Under the pieces are notes generated by a model. That model ran no database searches. It saw nothing but the letters and a program-made list of their open reading frames with translations, and was not told the DNA's origin. Shown here piece by piece: positions 1 to 5,987 of a stretch of 5,987 nucleotides of DNA (positions are counted from its first letter, which is position 1; each line of letters begins with the position of its first letter). This DNA is from Collinsella sp. AF23-4AC (GTDB lineage: Bacteria; Actinomycetota; Coriobacteriia; Coriobacteriales; Coriobacteriaceae): assembly GCF_003462685.1 (NCBI RefSeq), contig NZ_QRVE01000032.1:1-5987 (forward strand), in the 5' to 3' direction. Position numbers and translations under genes: made by a program.

Positions 1-24
1 CCCGTGGGTTATACCCTAAGAGCA

Positions 25-47
25 AACCACCCTTTTTAAGGGTGGTT
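25..47 (-). terminator. Rho-independent terminator-like hairpin downstream of the regulator gene
   Basis: The arms AACCACCCTT (25-34) and AAGGGTGGTT (38-47) pair perfectly over 10 bp around a 3-nt loop. The hairpin lies 47 bp beyond the stop of the minus-strand regulator gene, the right place to end its transcript. Read on the minus strand it is followed by TTTGCTCTT, an imperfect T-rich tail. On the plus strand the following bases are not T-rich. It could also serve a gene lying left of the window. Confidence 0.65.
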
Positions 48-93
48 CTGATTGAACAAATTTATTAGGGAAGAGTCTGCTCCGTGCCGTTTG

Positions 94-834
94 CTAGGGT
101 AGGGGTGTGCGCGTTGCCGTGTCGTGAAAATGGAAGATGCTCGGAATATAACGCGCCTCGACATACTCAAATTGAGTTCCGGTTGAGTCGAATGTCTGGC
201 TGGTTACGACCGCCAGATACGAAGAAGAATCGACGTCAAGCAACCGGCAGTCCTCAGTGTCGGGCTGGGCGAGTGTTATCGTTCGTTTGCTCACGGCAAT
301 GGTGAGCCCTAGCTCATCCTCGATGTAATGGAAGAGCGACAGGGTGGCATTCTGCTCGTTTAGGCCGGGGACGGAGGAAGTTAGGAAGTAGTGGCGGTCG
401 ACAGCGACCGGTTTATCGTCGAGCATGCGGACGAGCTTCAAATGCGTAAGGTCTTCTCCTTCGGGAAATCCCGTCAACTGAGCTAGATACTTATTGGTGC
501 TTACGTGTTCGAAATAGACGATTTTTGACGTTGGAATTGCTCCGATCGCGTGTGCCGATTCGCTGAACGAAGAAAGGTCATTTACGGTGAATGCGCCCTC
601 TTTGCTGGCGCCTGCAAGTGACGTCTCGATTACGAGGACTCCCTTGCCTTTAATGGACTGAACTAGACCTTCATTTGCGAGAAGTGAAATGGCCTTGCGC
701 ACCGTCATTCGAGAACAGGAGAACTCTTTGGACAGATTTTGTTCGGAAGGAAGGAGCGATCCCACGGGATGCTTACCTTCGACAATCCGCTCTCGAAGGC
801 TGCGGTAAATTTCACTGTACAGGATCCTTGCCAA
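94..834 (-). CDS. GntR-family (HutC-type, UTRA domain) transcriptional regulator of the sugar operon
   Basis: This 246-aa protein has the normal length for a GntR/HutC regulator. Residues about 4-70 form the winged helix-turn-helix, with the family pattern GSLLPSEQNLSKEF, then SRMTVRKAISLLANEGLV, and the wing IKGKGVLV. Residues about 93-236 look like a UTRA ligand-binding domain, ending in the typical QFEYVEARYIPS stretch. Such proteins usually repress sugar or amino-sugar genes and let go when a phosphorylated sugar binds (family knowledge; for example TreR and NagR). The start is TTG at 834, chosen because AAGGAG lies six bases upstream on the minus strand. It is divergent from the GH4/PTS operon, and two palindromes matching the HutC operator rule lie in the gap, so it very likely controls that operon and perhaps itself. 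The exact effector is unknown; maltose 6'-phosphate or a related phospho-glucoside is an inference from the neighbours. Confidence 0.93.
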   Translation of the reverse strand: MARILYSEIYRSLRERIVEGKHPVGSLLPSEQNLSKEFSCSRMTVRKAISLLANEGLVQSIKGKGVLVIETSLAGASKEGAFTVNDLSSFSESAHAIGAIPTSKIVYFEHVSTNKYLAQLTGFPEGEDLTHLKLVRMLDDKPVAVDRHYFLTSSVPGLNEQNATLSLFHYIEDELGLTIAVSKRTITLAQPDTEDCRLLDVDSSSYLAVVTSQTFDSTGTQFEYVEARYIPSIFHFHDTATRTPLP

Positions 835-840
835 AATGCT

Positions 841-846
841 CTCCTT
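841..846 (-). promoter_or_regulatory. Ribosome binding site deciding the TTG start of the regulator
   Basis: On the minus strand AAGGAG stands six bases before the TTG at 834-832. No ATG with a comparable site is near, so the TTG start is well supported. Confidence 0.75.
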
Positions 847-897
847 ATAGAGGTGGTGCGGAATGCGTCAAATCGGCGCGATAGTCTGTTTCTACCA

Positions 898-903
898 ATT
901 ATA
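898..903 (-). promoter_or_regulatory. Probable -10 box of the regulator promoter
   Basis: The minus strand reads TATAAT here, about 63 bases before the regulator start codon. No good -35 hexamer is visible at 16-18 bp, so the promoter may be weak or activator-dependent. A degenerate palindrome, GTAGAAAC on the minus strand at 888-895, lies just downstream and resembles the operator with the central TA changed. Confidence 0.5.
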
Positions 904-966
904 GGAAGTGAAGACGCTTAAAGTTACCGCTTACCGTCATAAATCAACCGTTCACCCGTGTGCTTA

Positions 967-980
967 ACATGTCTAGACAG
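967..980. promoter_or_regulatory. Operator 1 for the GntR/HutC regulator
   Basis: The sequence ACATGTCTAGACAG contains the perfect 10-bp palindrome TGTCTAGACA (970-979). It matches the GT-N-TA-N-AC consensus known for operators of the HutC subfamily. It overlaps the probable -35 element of the GH4 promoter, so bound repressor would block RNA polymerase. An identical copy lies 52 bp to the right. Confidence 0.85.
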
Positions 981-1004
981 ATAGCAAATCACTGAGGATA
1001 TAAT
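974..1004 (+). promoter_or_regulatory. Promoter of the GH4-PTS operon
   Basis: A consensus TATAAT at 999-1004 is preceded by TAGACA at 974-979, a five-of-six match to TTGACA with a rather long 19-bp spacer; GACAGA at 976-981 would give 17 bp. Transcription would start near 1011, leaving a leader of about 33 bases. The -35 candidate is part of operator 1, and operator 2 lies just inside the transcribed region. Confidence 0.75.
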
Positions 1005-1018
1005 TCAAGTCGTCAAGT

Positions 1019-2375
<1,357 letters not shown>

Positions 2376-2406
2376 TATCGGAAATCAATTTAGCGAATGA
2401 TGGCGG

Positions 2407-2429
2407 GCGGCCGACCTTGGACAGGCCGC
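2407..2429 (+). other. Hairpin between the GH4 and PTS genes
   Basis: GCGGCC (2407-2412) and GGCCGC (2424-2429) can pair around an 11-nt loop and end three bases before the GGGAGG of the PTS gene. No T-run follows, so it is unlikely to be a terminator. It could protect or divide the mRNA or tune translation of the permease; that role is inference. Confidence 0.4.
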
Positions 2430-2443
2430 ATGGGAGGAAAACC

Positions 2444-3913
2444 ATGAGCGAAAGCAAAGAGCTTGCAAATCGCAAGCTCGGCGAGGACGTAGTTGGCCTC
2501 GTCGGCGGTAAGGAAAACATCCTGAGCATCTCGCACTGCATGACGCGTCTACGTTTCAAGCTGCGAGACGATGCGAAGGCCGATACTAAGGCAATTGAAT
2601 CTCATAAAGGCGTCATTCAAGTAATCAACGCGAATGGCCAGTATCAGGTTGTTGTCGGCATCAATGTGATTGAGGATGTTTACGATGCCGCGGTTGCCGC
2701 TTCTGGTGTCGAGGGGCTGGGCGAGGTTAATCTTGATGGTGAGCCCGTCAAGAAAGGAAACGTTGTTAGTGCCCTTATCGATACTATTTCGGGCGTAATC
2801 CAGCCGATTCTTGCGGTTCTGTGTGCCGCGGGCATGATCAAGGGTGTTTTGAGTATTCTCGTCGCCCTTGGATGGATTACGGCGACAGATGGCTTGTACC
2901 AGATTCTATATGCGGCTGGTGACGGCTTCTTCTACTTCCTGCCGATTATCCTTGGCTATACCGCGGCAAAGAAGTTTGGCTGTAGTGAGTTCGTTGGCAT
3001 GACGCTCGGTATCGCACTTACGTATCCGGCGATGGTCAACATCACATCTGGCGATGTTTTGGGAACGGTGTTTGCCGGCACTCCCTTTGCCATGAACTAC
3101 TACACGACTTTCCTCGGCATACCCGTCATCATGCCGTCTTCGGGTTATACGAGCTCTGTCATTCCGATTATCATCTCTGTTTGGTTCGCGGCAAAGCTGG
3201 AGAAGTGGTGCCGCAAGCATTTCTCTGAGTATGTAAAGTTCTTCTTTGTGCCTACGTGCGTGCTCGTTGTGATGGTCCCCGCTACCTATTTGATTATTGG
3301 CCCGATTGCCACCCTGATCACGAACCTCATGAGCCTGCTGTTTAACTCCCTCTACAGCTTGCCTGTCATCGGCGGCGCGCTCGGCGGCATCGTGCTTACT
3401 GCCATTTGGCAGCCTATGGTCATCTTCGGATTCCACTGGAGTGTCATTGCCCTCATGCTGGTGAACATTGCCTCCCAGGGCTGGGATATTGTCATGGCGC
3501 CGTACATGGTTTGTTCATACGCTCAGTCCCTTGCCGTCCTCGCTATCCTTCTGAAGACTAAGGACGTAAAGCTCAAGCAGCTTGCATGGCCGGCGTTCAT
3601 CTCGGGCTTCTTCTTCGGCATCACCGAACCTTGCATCTACGGCGTGACCCTTCCGCGCAAGAAGCCTTTTATCATGAGCTGCATCGCCTCTGTGCCCGGC
3701 GGCCTAATCATCGGCGCTCTTGGCACCAAGATGTTCGCCTTCACCGGCGGCGGCTTCTGCGCCTTCCCGGGCTTCATTGACCCGTCCGGTGCAATGGGCG
3801 CGAACTACCTGATTTACGTAATCATAGCCATCGTGGTTTCCAGCGTGATTTCGTTCCTGCTTACGTATGCGACGTACAAGGAGGACGTGCCGGCGGTAGA
3901 GGCTGCAAAGTAG
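2444..3913 (+). CDS. PTS sugar transporter subunit EIIBC, glucose-glucoside superfamily, beta-glucoside (BglF) type
   Basis: This 489-aa inner-membrane permease imports a sugar and phosphorylates it. Residues 1-90 are the EIIB domain, with the phosphorylation site Cys32 in SHCMTRLRF and the QYQVVVG motif (66-72). Residues about 105-478 are the EIIC domain, a series of hydrophobic membrane segments with the sugar-site motif FGITEP (391-396), the conserved GFHW (329-332) and YGVTLPRKKPF (399-409). Order and sequence resemble E. coli BglF and the sucrose permease ScrA. There is no C-terminal EIIA domain, so an EIIA from elsewhere must donate the phosphate. The start is ATG 2444, because GGGAGG lies six bases upstream; an upstream in-frame TTG at 2417 has no such site. 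It follows the GH4 gene after 68 bases and is surely co-transcribed. The neighbouring enzyme points to an alpha-glucoside substrate, although the permease subfamily is named for beta-glucosides; trehalose or sucrose-like sugars are also possible. Confidence 0.93.
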   Translation: MSESKELANRKLGEDVVGLVGGKENILSISHCMTRLRFKLRDDAKADTKAIESHKGVIQVINANGQYQVVVGINVIEDVYDAAVAASGVEGLGEVNLDGEPVKKGNVVSALIDTISGVIQPILAVLCAAGMIKGVLSILVALGWITATDGLYQILYAAGDGFFYFLPIILGYTAAKKFGCSEFVGMTLGIALTYPAMVNITSGDVLGTVFAGTPFAMNYYTTFLGIPVIMPSSGYTSSVIPIIISVWFAAKLEKWCRKHFSEYVKFFFVPTCVLVVMVPATYLIIGPIATLITNLMSLLFNSLYSLPVIGGALGGIVLTAIWQPMVIFGFHWSVIALMLVNIASQGWDIVMAPYMVCSYAQSLAVLAILLKTKDVKLKQLAWPAFISGFFFGITEPCIYGVTLPRKKPFIMSCIASVPGGLIIGALGTKMFAFTGGGFCAFPGFIDPSGAMGANYLIYVIIAIVVSSVISFLLTYATYKEDVPAVEAAK

Positions 3914-3966
3914 CCAAAGAAGTGGAGCTGCGGGACAAGTATTTCCCCGCGCGCCAGCAATTAGAC

Positions 3967-4001
3967 GAGGTCGTCCTTGAATAAGCGTCGAGGGCGACCT
4001 C
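3967..4001 (+). terminator. Terminator- or attenuator-like hairpin between the PTS and hydrolase genes
   Basis: GAGGTCGTCC (3967-3976) pairs with GGGCGACCTC (3992-4001) over 10 bp, including one G-T pair, around a 15-nt loop. The bases after it are only mildly T-rich (ATCTTGTACTGATTTCGTT), so termination may be partial. A smaller stem, GCGGG (3930-3934) with CCCGC (3946-3950), lies just upstream. Together they may lower transcription of the hydrolase relative to the permease. Confidence 0.5.
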
Positions 4002-4033
4002 ATCTTGTACTGATTTCGTTCGAGAGGCAGTGG

Positions 4034-5476
4034 TTGAGGGTGCCTAATATTATCTTTGACAATAAGATGGGCGAGGCGTGCCTTGCGGCGTGGAGGTCCG
4101 CGGGTGTGGAAGTCCGCTCAGTCGTGGTCCGACAAGATGGTGAAGTCGTCTTCGAGCATGCGGCTGCGCCGTTCGCCCTCGAACACGTTCACCCGCTCTA
4201 TTCTGTGACTAAGTCCTTCACTTCGGTTGCTGTTGGGATGTTGGTGAATGAAGGACGGCTGTCGCTGGCCGATCGCTGGATTTCATACTTCCCGGAATAT
4301 GAAGGCGAGATTGCGGATGAGCGCTTTCGCAATGTGACGGTTCGCAATTTGCTGACTATGACGATGGGGCAGGAGAGTGACCTTTCGTATATTGGCGCGG
4401 GAGACGACTGGGCACATGAGGTTCTTCATCGTGAGTTTGACTGGAAGCCGGGCGAGGTCTTTCACTACGATTCGCTGTGTTCACATTTATTGAGCATGCT
4501 CGTGCAACGCATAAGTGGAACGAAAGAATCCGATTATCTCGCTGAACGTTTGTTTACGCCGTTAGGCATTAGAAATTGGTGGTGGGAAGAGGATCAAGCC
4601 GGTCATACGACCGGAGGTTTTGGTCTTCACCTTTCGACACCGGATTTGGCTAAGTTTGGTCAATGTTTGCTGGATGGCGGCAAGTGGCGTGGGGAACAGA
4701 TCATTCCCGCGGAATGGGTTGCCGAGGCGACGAAGATTCAGATGGAAACGAGCCCCTTTTATCCGTCTGAGGCGACTGAAGACAGCAATGGCTATGGATA
4801 CCAGTTCTGGATGTGCCGGCGTGGCGGGTTCAGATGCTCCGGCCTTTTTGGGCAGCTGTGCTACATACGGCCCACAGATGGCCTTGTCATCGCTTGCTCG
4901 AGTTCCACGACAGGAAGTAAGGCGCTGCTTGATCCGCTGTATAAGGTATTGTTCAAAGAGTCTAGTGTTCGGGAAACGGTGGCTTCCGAACGTGACTTCG
5001 ATAGTATTCCCGTGCCAGTTGGGTTGGCTTCTGGCGGACGTTTGAGCTCATTACGCCTCGAGGGCATTCATCATTGCATTTTCGGGGATTTTGAAGAGAT
5101 CGATATTCGATTTTATGAGAATGAGCTGGATTTATCTCTGTTGCGCGATGGTCGTGAGTACGGCGTGAGGGCCGGCTACAAGTCTTGGGTTTGCAAATCG
5201 GGCGATGGGGCCGGCGTTGGAGACCTCTTTCCTTTCGTGACTCATGAAGCTGAGAGGGACGATGCCCCCGCATGGGATGTTCGCAAGTTGTTTGCAGCGT
5301 ATGCCTGGACTTCGCCAACAAATTTACAAATCGAGACCAGGGAACTGGACTACACGCGGCGCTGTTTTATCGATGTACGGATTGGAGGTATTTATGCTGT
5401 GTGCAGGGTGCGAGTTGAGGGAATGTGCTGTTTCCCGACACCCTCGGAACTCACAGCGATTTTGAAGTTGGGATAA
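4034..5476 (+). CDS. Serine hydrolase of the beta-lactamase / class C penicillin-binding-protein fold (COG1680-like)
   Basis: With the TTG start at 4034 the protein has 480 aa. Residues about 30-310 are the beta-lactamase-fold domain. They carry the nucleophile motif Ser57-Val-Thr-Lys60 in LYSVTKSFTS, VRNLLTMTMG as helix-rich support, Tyr145-Asp-Ser147 in FHYDSLCSHLL (a YxS in place of the usual YxN), GGFGLHLSTPDLAKFGQ, and GLFGQLCY (270-277) where other members carry the third motif. Such enzymes include esterases, amidases and peptidases; the substrate cannot be read from the sequence. Residues about 330-480 form a separate beta-rich C-terminal part that I do not recognise. No signal peptide or membrane anchor is seen, so it is probably cytoplasmic. 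GAGAGG six bases before TTG 4034 supports this start. A TTG at 3977 also has a GACGAGG, but sits in the loop of a hairpin; GTG 4040 and ATG 4067 are further options. Codon use is less biased than in the two upstream genes. Confidence 0.85.
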   Translation: MRVPNIIFDNKMGEACLAAWRSAGVEVRSVVVRQDGEVVFEHAAAPFALEHVHPLYSVTKSFTSVAVGMLVNEGRLSLADRWISYFPEYEGEIADERFRNVTVRNLLTMTMGQESDLSYIGAGDDWAHEVLHREFDWKPGEVFHYDSLCSHLLSMLVQRISGTKESDYLAERLFTPLGIRNWWWEEDQAGHTTGGFGLHLSTPDLAKFGQCLLDGGKWRGEQIIPAEWVAEATKIQMETSPFYPSEATEDSNGYGYQFWMCRRGGFRCSGLFGQLCYIRPTDGLVIACSSSTTGSKALLDPLYKVLFKESSVRETVASERDFDSIPVPVGLASGGRLSSLRLEGIHHCIFGDFEEIDIRFYENELDLSLLRDGREYGVRAGYKSWVCKSGDGAGVGDLFPFVTHEAERDDAPAWDVRKLFAAYAWTSPTNLQIETRELDYTRRCFIDVRIGGIYAVCRVRVEGMCCFPTPSELTAILKLG

Positions 5477-5525
5477 TTTTTCAAGACGTGCGATTGATAA
5501 GAAAGCTTGTCAACATCACGGCTAA

Positions 5526-5556
5526 TGGAGACGGAGCTGTCTCCAGGCAATGTTTT
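5526..5556 (+). terminator. Possible terminator of the hydrolase transcript
   Basis: TGGAGACG (5526-5533) pairs with TGTCTCCA (5538-5545) over 8 bp around the tetraloop GAGC. A T-run (GTTTTTC) follows after six bases. It lies 50 bases behind the hydrolase stop. The gap between stem and T-run makes it less than ideal. Confidence 0.5.
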
Positions 5557-5682
5557 TCGATACGGACGTTTCAGATATCGTATTGCTAGGGACTAAGTTA
5601 ATCACTTGTTAGGGTCAAAGCGTAGGTGCATTTTCTCGGCTTCGCACCCTGTTGGGCTCGAATCCCGGCGCATGGCAGCAAA

Positions 5683-5711
5683 AAGCCCGCTATCGTGAGG
5701 ATAACGGGCTT
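5683..5711. terminator. Bidirectional terminator-like hairpin
   Basis: AAGCCCG (5683-5689) pairs with CGGGCTT (5705-5711), extended by TAT/ATA after one mismatch. On the minus strand the stem runs straight into five Ts, a classic terminator tail. On the plus strand the tail is TCTCATTT, which is weaker. No minus-strand gene is visible to its right, so it may serve the plus strand or be left over from an earlier arrangement. Confidence 0.65.
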
Positions 5712-5788
5712 CTCATTTCAAATGGTGCCCCACCCAACGGGATATTCGCGTGCGGCTGGCATTGCCCGCTTCCGCTGCGTCGTTTCGC

Positions 5789-5881
5789 TCCTTGCGCGAC
5801 GTCGTGGATGCCTTGGAGGAGATCGTGGCCGCCGACTGCTGGTCGGTCCCGACCTACGACGAGATTCTGTTCTATCTGTAA
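5789..5881 (+). pseudogene. 3' remnant of a type III glutamine synthetase gene
   Basis: The last 30 codons before the TAA at 5879 read SLRDVVDALEEIVAADCW followed by SVPTYDEILFYL. This matches the C-terminus of type III glutamine synthetases (GlnN), where Bacteroides GlnN, as I recall it, ends DIRYHIDKLELIVDDEMW then PLPKYRELLFTR. The two align without gaps to the last residue, with 12 of 30 identical, including R, D, LE, IV, W, P, Y, E and LF. The frame stays open leftward to about 5730, but that part is not clearly similar and has no start or ribosome binding site. The catalytic body of some 670 residues is absent, so this cannot be a working enzyme. A strong terminator follows 24 bases after the stop, as expected for the end of a real gene. 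The left boundary is approximate. A deletion, or replacement of the upstream part by the sugar locus, would explain it. Confidence 0.6.
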
Positions 5882-5904
5882 CAGACACGTTTGATTTTGC
5901 GTGT

Positions 5905-5934
5905 GAAGGGGTCTCGCCTGTGCGAGGCCCCTTC
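5905..5934 (+). terminator. Strong terminator after the glutamine synthetase-like tail
   Basis: A 13-bp stem (5905-5917 with 5922-5934, one G-T pair) closes on the loop CTGT and is followed by TGTTTC. The left arm is GAAGGGGTCTCGC and the right arm GCGAGGCCCCTTC. Its place, 24 bases after the TAA at 5879-5881, suggests it once ended the glutamine synthetase transcript. Confidence 0.75.
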
Positions 5935-5953
5935 TGTTTCAAGACTTTAGTCT

Positions 5954-5977
5954 GCTGGCCGCGCAGCGGCCAGCTTT
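5954..5977 (+). terminator. Second terminator-like hairpin near the window end
   Basis: GCTGGCCGC (5954-5962) and GCGGCCAGC (5966-5974) pair perfectly over 9 bp around GCA and are followed by TTTAAA. The T-run is short, so this may be a backup terminator or another structured element. Confidence 0.5.
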
Positions 5978-5987
5978 AAACCACCCG

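Larger units (their letters stand above)
5477..5788. other. Non-coding stretch after the hydrolase gene
   Basis: I see no convincing gene on either strand. The stretch contains two terminator-like hairpins, listed separately. It also has a short piece resembling a tRNA T-arm (TTGGGCTCGAATCCCGG, 5652-5668) with no acceptor-stem partner upstream, and a GC-rich run leading into the glutamine synthetase-like tail. Small open frames here overlap the hairpins and lack ribosome binding sites. Confidence 0.6.

Noticed and set aside
14..70. CCCTAA (14-19) and TTAGGG (65-70) as an outer inverted repeat around the first hairpin
   Set aside because: Six bases are too few to mean much, and the inner 10-bp stem explains the site.
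2906..3436. Open frame of 176 codons on the minus strand opposite the PTS gene
   Set aside because: The composition is rich in Arg, His, Asp and Glu, mirroring the hydrophobic codons of the membrane protein on the other strand. It is a shadow.
5652..5668. tRNA T-arm-like sequence TTGGGCTCGAATCCCGG, possibly a tRNA gene end or attachment site
   Set aside because: The loop has C where T54 is expected, the stem needs two G-T pairs, and no matching acceptor or anticodon arm lies in the 80-90 bases upstream. No integrase gene is present.
5626..5979. Open frames on both strands in the last 350 bases (117, 80 and 74 codons)
   Set aside because: They run across several terminator hairpins, lack ribosome binding sites and overlap the glutamine synthetase-like tail in other frames.

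Overview
The window holds one compact sugar-utilisation locus: a divergent transcriptional regulator (94-834, minus), then on the plus strand a GH4 6-phospho-alpha-glucosidase (1044-2375), a sugar-specific PTS permease EIIBC (2444-3913) and a beta-lactamase-fold serine hydrolase (about 4034-5476). The last 510 bases hold no intact gene. They contain several hairpin terminators and what looks like the last 30 codons of a type III glutamine synthetase gene. The organism is a bacterium with Shine-Dalgarno-led genes, medium to moderately high GC, and NAD-dependent GH4 plus PTS sugar metabolism. The GlvA/BglF-like proteins and the GSIII-like tail fit a gut-type Gram-positive, possibly a member of the Coriobacteriia such as Collinsella or Olsenella. 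That placement is inference and is not proven by the sequence.

Regulation can be read unusually well. Between the divergent genes lie two identical copies of a perfect palindrome, TGTCTAGACA, which fits the GT-N-TA-N-AC operator rule of the HutC branch of GntR regulators. This is the family of the protein encoded next door. The copies are 52 bp apart, close to five DNA turns. They bracket a TATAAT box: the left copy overlaps the probable -35 element and the right copy abuts the ribosome binding site of the GH4 gene. The regulator has its own TATAAT on the minus strand.

Proposed working of the genes: the EIIBC imports and phosphorylates a disaccharide or glucoside, with EIIA supplied by another locus. 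The GH4 enzyme then splits the 6-phospho-sugar into glucose 6-phosphate and the other moiety. The GntR/UTRA regulator probably senses a phosphorylated sugar and releases both operators. The serine hydrolase follows after a gap containing hairpins. It may be read through from the operon, but its substrate is unknown.

This is mostly a recognisable pathway. The less ordinary points are the pairing of an alpha-type GH4 enzyme with a beta-glucoside-type permease, the attached serine hydrolase with an uncharacterised C-terminal part, the phased twin operators, and the glutamine synthetase tail left beside the locus. I found no CRISPR array, transposase, intact tRNA or obvious mobile element.
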